Shown: one piece after another, positions 1 to 6,709 of the stretch
Layout: each line of letters begins with the position of its first letter
How positions within the stretch are numbered: position 1 is the stretch's first letter
Origin: Shewanella sp. 10N.286.48.A6
GTDB taxonomy: Bacteria > Pseudomonadota > Gammaproteobacteria > Enterobacterales > Shewanellaceae
DNA length: 9,490 bases
Assembly (NCBI RefSeq): GCF_002873135.1
Contig: NZ_MCVI01000054.1
Location: forward strand, 1-9,490
Reading direction: 5' to 3'
The notes under the pieces: generated by a model
The model's input: only the letters and a program-made list of their open reading frames with translations
What the model was told of the DNA's origin: nothing
Databases searched by the model: none
Made by a program: the position numbers and the translations under genes

Positions 1-505
1 CATGGTTTTCAAGATAGGCAAAACTAATTTGTCCGTCGATATTACTGACGATATTTTTATCGGGTAACACGCCGCGATAAAGGTATCGCGACAGGTACTT
101 TAACGCTGGCAGTCCTTTACCCACATGTTGGCAGTCTACCACCCACTTTTGGGGTATTGAGCTAGGGAGTTTTAGACTCAGTTTTGCCAGTTGCGCCAGC
201 AGTCTTGCTCGCCACACGGTGGCAAGGTTAAAGGCGTTGAACAGGTATTTACCCTTGTTCTTTTTCCACTGTTTTTTGTGTTTATCAAAGCTGCCTGCCG
301 GAATAATGAAGTGAATGTGCGGGTGGTAGTCACGCCTTCGGTTATGGGTATGCAGCACGCCCGTAAATCCAATATCACCACCGAGTTGCTTTGAGTTTTT
401 AGCAAAGTCTTTTAGCACGCTGGCGGCCATGTCACTTATGAACCCATTTTTAGTACCATCCAAACGATAAAATAATAGATACATAAAACCTGATACATAA
501 AACAT
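1..505 (-). pseudogene. IS91-family HUH transposase, N-terminally truncated and running off the window
   Basis: The reverse strand reads an open frame leaving the left edge of the window. It contains GFTGVLHTHNRRRDYHPHIH, and the HPHIH at 325-311 is the HUH metal-binding motif of IS91-type rolling-circle transposases. Further on, LKYLSRYLYRGVL holds the two tyrosines four residues apart (YLSRY, 97-83) expected of the Y2 catalytic site. IS91 enzymes nick single-stranded DNA and transpose by a rolling-circle route. The family normally has roughly 100 or more residues before this point, including a cysteine-rich zinc-binding domain. Here recognisable similarity starts near 436 (SDMAASVLKDF). The frame stays open upstream to an ATG at 505 and further to a stop near 597, but those residues look unrelated to the family. 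I therefore read it as a 5'-truncated gene. The C-terminus lies outside the window. The family assignment is firm; the exact breakpoint is not. Confidence 0.85.
478..505. repeat. Two tandem 14-bp units (GATACATAAAAC core)
   Basis: The 12-mer GATACATAAAAC occurs at 478-489 and again at 492-503, a 14-bp period with only the two linker bases differing (CT, then AT). It sits between the truncated IS91 transposase and the orphan terminator, close to the presumed outer part of the Tn7-like element. It could be a protein-binding pair or slippage product. No third copy was seen in the window. Confidence 0.6.
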
Positions 506-564
506 GTATTTCTTTGAGGTGTGTGTTTTTAAACCCGAAAATAGCTGTAAACTATCGATGCCTA

Positions 565-590
565 CAGGCTGTAACGGCCTGCGTTTTTTT
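565..590 (+). terminator. Rho-independent terminator with no recognised gene in front of it
   Basis: On the plus strand CAGGC (565-569) pairs with GCCTG (577-581) around a 7-base loop, and a run of seven T follows at 584-590. This is the usual shape of an intrinsic terminator for rightward transcription. No plus-strand gene ends just upstream; the nearest gene, IS91, is on the other strand. It may end a small RNA or a displaced gene, or protect the transposon genes from outside transcription. The minus-strand transcript of the small gene at 609-713 would meet the hairpin but with no following T run. Confidence 0.55.
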
Positions 591-608
591 GAGTACTACA
601 CTACAATT

Positions 609-713
609 TTATTTATTTGTATTTTTAACTTCATCTTTGTAAGCAGCTAGAGCTCTACGCGAGATAATTATGCAGCCAACAATCAGTAAAACTAACGGTA
701 CGATAAATTCCAT
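609..713 (-). CDS. Small single-pass membrane protein, 34 residues, unknown function
   Basis: I do not recognise this gene. It encodes 34 residues beginning MEFIVPLVLLIVGCIII and ending in a charged tail (SRRALAAYKDEVKNTNK). Residues 3-17 are hydrophobic, then two arginines follow, which suggests one transmembrane helix with the C-terminus in the cytoplasm by the positive-inside rule. The call rests on more than the reading frame. GAAGGA lies about eight bases before the ATG, and a strong -35/-10 pair lies a short distance further upstream. It is downstream of tniQ on the same strand, 88 bp from the tniQ stop, but with its own promoter. It may be cargo, an accessory membrane factor of the transposon, or a leader peptide-like gene. 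That it is translated is likely; its role is open. Confidence 0.6.
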   Translation of the reverse strand: MEFIVPLVLLIVGCIIISRRALAAYKDEVKNTNK

Positions 714-743
714 TGCATGTTCCTTCTGTTTAGCCGAAATTAA

Positions 744-772
744 ATAATATGTATTGGTTCTAAACTGGTCAA
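744..772 (-). promoter_or_regulatory. Sigma70-type promoter of the small membrane protein gene
   Basis: On the minus strand TTGACC (772-767) and TATTAT (749-744) are separated by exactly 17 bases. Each hexamer differs from consensus at one or two positions. Transcription would start near 737, giving a leader of about 24 bases with GAAGGA just before the ATG at 713. This is the best-looking promoter in the window. Confidence 0.65.
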
Positions 773-801
773 TAATATTATCCAAATTAGATCGTCCTTA
801 G

Positions 802-2136
802 CTACATTTCAAATGCGATTTGTTCTTTAATTATTCTTATCTTAAGTACATCTTCATAGGCTACCTGCTCACAGCCATTATGACCCGACCATCGTGGAAT
901 AGGGGCCTTGCCCAGTTTCCTGTACATCATAATTTCATCTCGAGATGCGCCTGTTAACTGCATTGCTTTGTCAATATCGATGATTCGTTCCTTGACCTTA
1001 GAAAAGTGCTGTTTTATAAAGTTAACCAGTGATTGCTCATCACAGTAAAGTGAATTAAAAAGCGAGCTTCCACTGAGGTACCCCGTTATTAATGAACCAT
1101 GATTGATGGCAATGATAATGTCTTTCAAACCTACATCATTTCTCAAAAGTTCAGTTTCATAAGATGATAGTGGGATCATATTAGGAAGCATTTGTTGTGA
1201 AGAAAGCAATTTGAATAACGGAGAAACGTCAACGATAGACTTACTGCTAATTCTGACATTCGATTTTGAATCAATGAGATTAACGCTGTTGAAAGCAGCT
1301 AAATCACCAACAGTGACCGCTAAACGTTTACACGCATCGTGAGCAGTTAACCATACTGTCGAAATGGGTGAGAGGCATCGTATTGTTTGATGTTGTATTA
1401 AATGCTCAAGTGCTTTGATTGAAGGCCAGTCGGATTTTAGATGGCTCAGAAAAGTGGTTATCACATTAATAGCGATATTAGTGGGATAATAACCCGATAT
1501 TGAGTGAATGACTTTATTAGCCCAGTCAGTAGCATGCTGATTTTTCGTTAAAAATTCATAACCCAAATTCATTGTGAGTTCATAGTCAGGCAAGTTGGGA
1601 TACTTCTCAAGTTGCAATGGGTTTGTATTTTTAATCATATGCGCAGCAAGCAATACGTCACAAACTTGTTCTTGAGTTAAATTAAACCTCTCATCACTTT
1701 GTGCTTTTAAGGGGCTGTTACAGATTGGGTTAGTGCACTTTGCTTGTAGTAACTCAGGTTCGAATTTAAGCAGTGACAAACATTTACTACATTTACTTAG
1801 AAGAGGGACGTTATGCACTTCGCAATAAGATATGTATGGGTTTTGCCATTCATCTCGATAATATGCCGCGTCTATGATGCATTCTGGGCAAACTTTTGGC
1901 GTAATTTGTAATGGGTGGAGAAACAAGGGACTTTGCATGCCTGTAATACCCGAGCGCTGAGGTAGCAACAACTCGAGCTCAGGGACTTTGGAATTAACAC
2001 GTTTAATAATACGATTAATCACCGCCACCGATATTAACGCGGTTGTTTTTGACAAGCCATTACGCACGACTAATCTTAAAATGTAACCTATTGGTGCTTC
2101 GTTATCATAAGGAATTGGTTTGATAGCTAGTTGCAT
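802..2136 (-). CDS. tniQ: TniQ/TnsD-family target-selection protein
   Basis: TniQ and TnsD proteins recognise the attachment site and recruit TnsC and the transposase; in CRISPR-associated elements TniQ instead bridges Cascade to TnsC. This 444-residue protein opens with the TniQ-type N-terminus (APIGYILRL at 14-22). It carries a cysteine/histidine-rich zinc-binding region at C83, C86, C105, H108, C116, C119, C134 and C139. A C-terminal segment near 393-435 (IDKAMQLTGASRDEIMMYRK) looks like a helix-turn-helix. It is somewhat shorter than Tn7 TnsD (about 500 residues) and longer than a typical type I-F3 CAST TniQ (about 400). The start overlaps the end of tnsC by 10 bases, so the two are probably translationally coupled. 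No cas genes accompany it, and the extra C-terminal domain fits direct DNA recognition. Family call is firm; the target is unknown. Confidence 0.88.
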   Translation of the reverse strand: MQLAIKPIPYDNEAPIGYILRLVVRNGLSKTTALISVAVINRIIKRVNSKVPELELLLPQRSGITGMQSPLFLHPLQITPKVCPECIIDAAYYRDEWQNPYISYCEVHNVPLLSKCSKCLSLLKFEPELLQAKCTNPICNSPLKAQSDERFNLTQEQVCDVLLAAHMIKNTNPLQLEKYPNLPDYELTMNLGYEFLTKNQHATDWANKVIHSISGYYPTNIAINVITTFLSHLKSDWPSIKALEHLIQHQTIRCLSPISTVWLTAHDACKRLAVTVGDLAAFNSVNLIDSKSNVRISSKSIVDVSPLFKLLSSQQMLPNMIPLSSYETELLRNDVGLKDIIIAINHGSLITGYLSGSSLFNSLYCDEQSLVNFIKQHFSKVKERIIDIDKAMQLTGASRDEIMMYRKLGKAPIPRWSGHNGCEQVAYEDVLKIRIIKEQIAFEM

Positions 2137-3128
2137 GATACTTGCTCGTACGCATCTTGATTGGCTTTTTTGTTTGCATCCTTCTTCGCGGCTATTTTAA
2201 TTAACCGAATGGTCTCTTTGACTTTGTCAGTATTCTTGGCTCTAAATGGATTTATACTGCCCTTACAATATGTATCAAAATTACTTTCCAGAGTGACGAG
2301 TAAGTCATCAATGCTTTTGCTATTTATACAGTTATCTTGAATAAATAAATCATTAAGTGAGCTCATACTTCTCTCCAGATAAGCGATATAAACACTATCA
2401 ATGAACAGTTTCTCTGCTTCATTAAAATGAGTTATTGGAGGTAGGCCTACTTGATTAAGGTGCCAATTAACACAACTTACCCAACTTTTGCTACTAGGAG
2501 GCATTCTTGATAAGCAAATCGAACGGAGCATTCTTCGAGACAATTGCTCGTTATCATTTAGTTTTTTATCTTTACTTCCAAAGGTCATTAACCTTTTAGC
2601 GAGATGACTACCAGCGAAAACAATGGAACAGCGAATATTTTCTTCATCAATTAACCAACACAAATTTTTGATGATGCCTTGGAATACAATCCCATCATAA
2701 GTTGTTGATAAGTTTTGAATTTCATCCAGCAGTATTATTTCAACATTAAGATCTCTTAGTAAGATGATAAATTGATGTTCCAGTTCACTAGAGTTGACTC
2801 TTCCTTTAGCGATTGGGCCACCTAAGGCTGCTATAAGTGTTTTTAGAAATTCATCGACACTGCGTTTACCCTGCCGAATCGCATAATAAAAAACAGGGAT
2901 CGTTTGTTTCTCACGAGTCTTTACTGGCTTAAACTGCTTTTGATACGTTTTTAATAAATGCGTTTTACCTTCCCCAGAGCCCCCATATATGAGGAGGGCT
3001 TTTTTATTCACGTTAGGTTTGTCATACATAGCATGTATGAGCTTGATTTTATCCAACGCTTTCATAATCTGAGTACTTTGATGTAATTGATTCGATGGTA
3101 ATTCTATTGCTAAGTTGCGTATTACCAT
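2127..3128 (-). CDS. tnsC: TnsC/TniB-family AAA+ transposition ATPase
   Basis: TnsC-type ATPases form filaments or rings on target DNA, receive the target signal from TniQ and activate the TnsB transposase. The 333-residue protein has a clear Walker A motif, GGSGEGKT, at 49-56. A Walker B follows, IILLDE at 131-136, inside VEIILLDEIQNL. A sensor-like VFAGSHLAKRL comes later, and an arginine-bearing NEQLSRRML segment follows. Its length fits the compact TnsC/TniB type of Tn5053-like and CAST elements; Tn7 TnsC is about 550 residues. Its ATG lies inside the end of tnsB (7-base overlap) and its end overlaps tniQ, so it sits in the middle of a coupled operon. All catalytic motifs look intact. Confidence 0.9.
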   Translation of the reverse strand: MVIRNLAIELPSNQLHQSTQIMKALDKIKLIHAMYDKPNVNKKALLIYGGSGEGKTHLLKTYQKQFKPVKTREKQTIPVFYYAIRQGKRSVDEFLKTLIAALGGPIAKGRVNSSELEHQFIILLRDLNVEIILLDEIQNLSTTYDGIVFQGIIKNLCWLIDEENIRCSIVFAGSHLAKRLMTFGSKDKKLNDNEQLSRRMLRSICLSRMPPSSKSWVSCVNWHLNQVGLPPITHFNEAEKLFIDSVYIAYLERSMSSLNDLFIQDNCINSKSIDDLLVTLESNFDTYCKGSINPFRAKNTDKVKETIRLIKIAAKKDANKKANQDAYEQVSCN

Positions 3129-5167
3129 AATTCCTCCTCGTCACTACTATTGTCACTATCTATATACTCTGTCATTCGTTCACTCAAAGGTTCATTGTAT
3201 TGCTGCGGGTCTTCGGGCGTGACACCTTCGCTCAACTCAGCGCTCTTTGTCACAACATCGGCATTTTTCTTAGACGTAATTAGATGTGATTGAACAATAC
3301 GCTCCTCAGTGTCCAAGTGACGTTCATTGTTATTTTCATAGGATGGAATTTCAGGGCCTCTCCTTGGTGACTTCCTATTCTTCTGCTTAAAAAATTCTTT
3401 GATTTGAAGTCTATTGCCATTACCAATCTTCACTATTTCATCATGATAAATGTCCATTGTGACTGGCTTAGTACCATTAAGCTCATCAAAGGATATAGGG
3501 GTTTCTCGTGCTTGTTCATCAATATGGTAGGCAATATACTTCGTTGGCGTAGTCGCTCCAGGCAATGTTGCTGTGACTGTGACACTTCTTGCATCATGGT
3601 GGTCAAAATAAACTCGCACATCAGGATTATTTTCACTCCCGAAATCCTTTAGTTTCCCATATAGTGACTTTAACTCAGCACTGGAAAACTTTTGTGATTT
3701 GCATATAACTAGGCCATTGGCTTGTAATTTATTTGTATGCTTACATAGCTCTGCATGAAAACATTCACGTACATTTTCATAACAAACTACGTCTCGAGGC
3801 GTGTTTGCATTTGATTCTGCCCATGCTTGTGCAGGAGTCTTGTTTATAGATGGATGTTCAGTGTTGTGATATTCGACTAGGTACGCATTCAGCATTCTTT
3901 TAAAGTCACTGACAAACAAATCAGCAACTTTCTTGGGTGGATTTTTTGATGCTGGGTCTTTTCCCGTTCTTTTACCTAAATAAGAATTCAATCCGACAGT
4001 GAACTCCCCACTGGCGGTTGTTAGCACCGTTCCTTGAAGGCAGTTCGTTCTCAATGTTTTATTGAAGCGCTCTGCAAATGGTTTTTTCTGAGGTGAATTT
4101 GAAGGGCAATATATAATATTAGCACCTAATGACTCAGCAACCCTTTTGGTCATAGCACTGTTATAGCCTGGGCCATTATCCATGACGATTGAGACAGGTT
4201 TGCCTGCGAAAGGCAAGTTCTCACTACGCGTAAAGATATTTCTTAGCGAATTTAACACCCCTAATTGGTTTTCAGCCCCAAAATCGAGGACCACAGATAC
4301 GATAGCACGCGTATAAACGTCAATTGCTAAATAAAGCGACACCGTTTCGGTGGGCAAAAGAGTCACGTCATCAATTAGGCTCAATGAAAAGCAAACACGG
4401 TCAACTTCAACACGCTGCATTGCAAAGTGAGTTTTGATAGATTGTCGCAACTCATAACTCAATCTATTCGCTTCTTTTTCAGTGATATTTTTTCTTTTTA
4501 GCTTGATATCGATTTCATTTAATTGATTCAAATAACGTTTAAAGGTCTTATTTGAAACGACTTTAATCTCTGGATTGTTGTATGATTGTTCTTTTGCCTC
4601 TATCGCGTAATGTCTATAATAATTTTTTACGACCGTGGATTCTGAGTTTGAAAATGCCATCGCGATATGGTGTTTAAGAAAGGCCTCTGTTGCCACATTT
4701 AAACGGGTTCTACCATTTCGTTTTTTACAAGCTAGCGACTGTTCGTCACAATCTGAACTAATATAGTTTTTCCAATGTCTGCATAAAGTTTTCCATGCAA
4801 TGTGTTTTTGACATATTGTTTCTGGATGCAATTGTTCAACTATTCTAATGACTTCTCTGTAGGTAGATTCTGTTGTGGGAGGTAAACCTCTTTGGACAAC
4901 GTCATACATGACTTGCATATACTTAAGCTTATCGACCATAAATTCTTGCTGATATTCAGTGAGTTCAATAGGGGTGACGTTAGGCAGTTTGACAACTAAA
5001 TGCTCTTTAGAGATAAGGCTCTCAAAGTCGTCTCTAGCGACTAATTCCTCATGAGATGCTGTATCTTGTCCGGTGAGTAATACCGAGTTATCCGTCAACG
5101 CAAGAATTTGCTGAATTCCCCCTGATGCAGTATCGAATTGAGTCCCTACAGTATAGCCAAACATCAT
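3122..5167 (-). CDS. tnsB: TnsB/TniA-family DDE transposase (Mu-type)
   Basis: TnsB binds the element ends and performs 3'-end cleavage and strand transfer. The 681-residue protein has an N-terminal DNA-binding half, including a helix-turn-helix-like SNKTFKRYLNQL near 205-216. A retroviral-integrase-type core follows. The likely catalytic triad is D256 (VEVDRV), D330 (SIVMDNGPGYNS) and E366 (KKPFAERFNKTLR). The last two are 36 apart, as in D,D(35)E enzymes. A TniA/TnsB beta-barrel region and a long acidic C-terminal tail (ending DNSSDEEELW) follow; in Tn7 and Mu the equivalent tail contacts the ATPase. The start overlaps the tnsA stop by four bases (ATGA). A second ATG is adjacent, so the true start could be one codon later. 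AGAGAG just upstream can act as ribosome-binding site. Confidence 0.92.
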   Translation of the reverse strand: MMFGYTVGTQFDTASGGIQQILALTDNSVLLTGQDTASHEELVARDDFESLISKEHLVVKLPNVTPIELTEYQQEFMVDKLKYMQVMYDVVQRGLPPTTESTYREVIRIVEQLHPETICQKHIAWKTLCRHWKNYISSDCDEQSLACKKRNGRTRLNVATEAFLKHHIAMAFSNSESTVVKNYYRHYAIEAKEQSYNNPEIKVVSNKTFKRYLNQLNEIDIKLKRKNITEKEANRLSYELRQSIKTHFAMQRVEVDRVCFSLSLIDDVTLLPTETVSLYLAIDVYTRAIVSVVLDFGAENQLGVLNSLRNIFTRSENLPFAGKPVSIVMDNGPGYNSAMTKRVAESLGANIIYCPSNSPQKKPFAERFNKTLRTNCLQGTVLTTASGEFTVGLNSYLGKRTGKDPASKNPPKKVADLFVSDFKRMLNAYLVEYHNTEHPSINKTPAQAWAESNANTPRDVVCYENVRECFHAELCKHTNKLQANGLVICKSQKFSSAELKSLYGKLKDFGSENNPDVRVYFDHHDARSVTVTATLPGATTPTKYIAYHIDEQARETPISFDELNGTKPVTMDIYHDEIVKIGNGNRLQIKEFFKQKNRKSPRRGPEIPSYENNNERHLDTEERIVQSHLITSKKNADVVTKSAELSEGVTPEDPQQYNEPLSERMTEYIDSDNSSDEEELW

Positions 5168-5778
5168 AGCTCTCTTTTTCTGTGTAGCAGGCTATTTGAA
5201 TTTAAATATTCATTTTTATTAAACTGATAAATACCAGAAGCGAGTAGGGTGTAAGCCTCTGAAATGGCGCTTTGAGTCAGTTCAGTTAATTGAGAGATAA
5301 GCTCACCAAATTTAATTTGGTCAGGTAAGTTGTAATCTTCATGAATGAATATCGGGTTAAGTAAATAATTTTCTGATATTAATTGATGGTTATGTAATTC
5401 GACTTCATTGATGCCCTTTGCTGTAATCAGTCTAATTCCAACACCTGTCGCCTCCATTGCATATTGGTTAAAGTGCGCAATTTTTTTATTGTATTCAGTA
5501 GTTGTAAAATCAACATGGTGAACTTCCAGGTACTCTTCAAAGCCATCTGAGTATGTGACTAAAAAATCAGGCGAGTACCTGCATTTCTTTCCATACATGA
5601 TTGAATGCATGCTTTCCGGTTGAGCGGCATAGCGTGACACATTGGGGTTTATCTCGAGTTTTAATGCTAATGACAGCTCAAGATAAGAATCCAATTGAAG
5701 GGCACATCCAGCTTTTTTTGAATAAAACCGAATGACATGCCTTCCTCTGTGTTTATTTCCACTTCTTTTATTACTCAT
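5164..5778 (-). CDS. tnsA: TnsA-like transposon endonuclease with an altered catalytic motif
   Basis: In Tn7, TnsA cuts the 5' strands of the element and so makes transposition cut-and-paste. This 204-residue protein has the TnsA nuclease layout: E34 in SYLELSLAL, then AAQPE (50-55), then D71 in RYSPDFLV, then YLEVHHVDF (83-91). Restriction-endonuclease-fold enzymes of this kind usually read (D/E)xK at that last motif, and Tn7 TnsA uses E63, D114 and K132. Here E85-V86 is followed by H87 rather than lysine. The rest of the gene is undamaged, so this may be a subfamily trait rather than decay. The gene is first in the operon, overlaps tnsB by four bases, and has GGAG five bases before its ATG. 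At about 200 residues it lacks much of the Tn7 TnsA C-terminal domain (273 residues) but matches short TnsA forms. Confidence 0.85.
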   Translation of the reverse strand: MSNKRSGNKHRGRHVIRFYSKKAGCALQLDSYLELSLALKLEINPNVSRYAAQPESMHSIMYGKKCRYSPDFLVTYSDGFEEYLEVHHVDFTTTEYNKKIAHFNQYAMEATGVGIRLITAKGINEVELHNHQLISENYLLNPIFIHEDYNLPDQIKFGELISQLTELTQSAISEAYTLLASGIYQFNKNEYLNSNSLLHRKREL

Positions 5779-6457
5779 AAAATCTCCAAAATTTCTAGAT
5801 GAGTTAAAAACAAACTATGTGTTGCAGTATAGTTTATTTTGTGAGATCATTTATGGTTACTCTCAACCGAATGCGGTTTTATGCCAACCGTCATTAACCT
5901 CAATTTTTTCATCTGGATTTTTACACTTGAATTATTTGTTGAGGGAATGGTGAAGTATTTTTAAAAAGGTTTCAACAATGGGTTATTTGGTGAAAATGGC
6001 AATATTCACTAAGTTTTTCAATAGTTAATTTCGGATGGGCACTTTAGCTTTTCGACAGAATACCTGCCAAAATCAAGGTAGTAATAAAAATTTTTTAACT
6101 TACAATTTTTGAAAGAAATCGTTTTGTTTCTATTCAAATAATTAAATCAACCCATCAGCGCCTAATTGTAACAAAATATTTCTATAAGATTTTTATCCCC
6201 CTTAATATCCTGATTTTTATGATTGGATTCTTACAAATGTTTTTTTCTTTTATTTTGAGTTTTTTTTCAATTTTTTTATAGAAAAAAGCCACCAATAACA
6301 GTGTATCAGTTTACGAGTGAGCATTTTAATCTAACGAACCGATTGGCTGCGATTATTCTCACTCTTTGAATCAATGCTATAAATAGCCTAATTCTCACTA
6401 ATAAATGATTAAACTTGTTCTACACTTAGACATCATCTTAAAAACAAGGAATGTTTG
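5779..6457. other. Gene-free stretch between tnsA and csrA, probably holding a transposon end
   Basis: No convincing gene is present on either strand; short frames here lack ribosome-binding sites and composition is very AT-rich with long T runs. Structures seen are the inverted repeat in front of tnsA (5812-5835), a small AACCG/CGGTT hairpin (5866-5879), and an imperfect inverted repeat TTTGAAAGAAA / TTTCTATTCAAA (6108-6138). The 9-mer ATTCTCACT also occurs twice (6355-6363 and 6391-6399), with a near-match on the other strand at 6315-6324. By analogy with other Tn7-like elements the tnsA-proximal end and its TnsB sites should fall here, together with the csrA promoter. I could not define either. 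Confidence 0.5.
5812..5835 (-). promoter_or_regulatory. Inverted repeat over the putative tnsA -10, possible operator of the tns operon
   Basis: AAACTAT at 5812-5818 and ATAGTTT at 5829-5835 form a perfect 7-bp inverted repeat with a 10-bp spacer. Read on the minus strand it contains TATACT (5831-5826), a fair -10 hexamer placed about 48 bases before the tnsA ATG. No good -35 is visible 17 bases upstream. A dimeric repressor, or TnsB itself, binding here would block transcription of the operon. This is inference from position and symmetry only. Confidence 0.4.
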
Positions 6458-6664
6458 ATGTTGTATTTAACCCGCCAAAAAGAAGAAACCCTCGTTCTAT
6501 CCGGTATTCATGATGCTCATGGCAATTTATTAGATGATGTGGAAATCGTGATAATGTCCCATAACCGTATAGGCATACATGCCGACAAGAAAATTCTGGT
6601 ATTACGTAAAGAGCTAATTCAACGATATTCACAAGACGGCAAACTTAAAACGTTGCATAAATAG
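6458..6664 (+). CDS. csrA: CsrA-family RNA-binding regulator, divergent
   Basis: CsrA dimers bind GGA motifs in mRNA leaders and change translation and stability. The 68-residue product begins MLYLTRQKEETLVLSG, closely matching the CsrA opening MLILTRRVGETLMIGD. It also keeps the later core NRIGIHADKKILVLRKELI. R50 in VLRKEL corresponds to the RNA-contacting R44 of E. coli CsrA. Differences are an insertion of about ten residues after the first strand (IHDAHGNLLDD, 17-27) and a shortened GNQVRIG turn (here SHNRIG). I chose the ATG at 6458, seven bases after AAGGA, over a TTG one codon upstream, because CsrA proteins begin M-L-x-L-T-R. It stands alone, with an SOS-box gene 16 bases after its stop. 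Such csrA copies are often found on mobile elements and phages; the housekeeping copy is expected elsewhere. Confidence 0.85.
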   Translation: MLYLTRQKEETLVLSGIHDAHGNLLDDVEIVIMSHNRIGIHADKKILVLRKELIQRYSQDGKLKTLHK

Positions 6665-6679
6665 TAGAAGGATATAAAA

Positions 6680-6699
6680 TACTGTATGAATATACAGTA
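6680..6699. promoter_or_regulatory. LexA (SOS) box in front of the umuD remnant
   Basis: TACTGTATGAATATACAGTA matches the gammaproteobacterial LexA operator, CTG-N10-CAG with flanking TA. It is almost perfectly symmetrical; only the central bases break the palindrome. It lies 11 bases before the original umuD ATG at 6710, the normal position for an SOS-controlled mutagenesis operon. Confidence 0.9.
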
Positions 6700-6709
6700 T
6701 TGGTTTTTT

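Larger units (their letters stand above)
802..5778 (-). mobile_element. Tn7-like transposition module tnsA-tnsB-tnsC-tniQ; ends not located
   Basis: Four genes lie head to tail with overlaps of 4, 7 and 10 bases, in the canonical order of Tn7-type elements: endonuclease, DDE transposase, AAA+ regulator, target selector. The element must extend beyond these limits. In this group one end normally lies just outside tnsA, so the right end is expected in 5779-6457, and the other end lies beyond tniQ past any cargo. I found no pair of TGT/ACA termini with a convincing set of TnsB sites, and no target duplication could be matched. Confidence 0.8.

Noticed and set aside
178..405. Overlapping reading frames on both strands (75 and 67 residues) in the IS91 region
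   Set aside because: They lie in other frames over the clear IS91 transposase reading and have no family features.
478..505. CRISPR array
   Set aside because: Only two 14-bp units are present with no spacers, and no cas genes are nearby.
3404..3652. Plus- and minus-strand frames inside tnsB
   Set aside because: They are out-of-frame shadows of the tnsB coding sequence with no ribosome-binding site or domain.
5845..5910. Minus-strand 21-codon frame beginning MKKLRLMTVGIKPHS
   Set aside because: It has no ribosome-binding site and is too short to judge. It could be a transposase remnant but nothing supports that.
5732..5953. 73-residue plus-strand frame across the tnsA start
   Set aside because: It overlaps the tnsA start and its promoter region antisense, has no good ribosome-binding site, and shows no recognisable domain.
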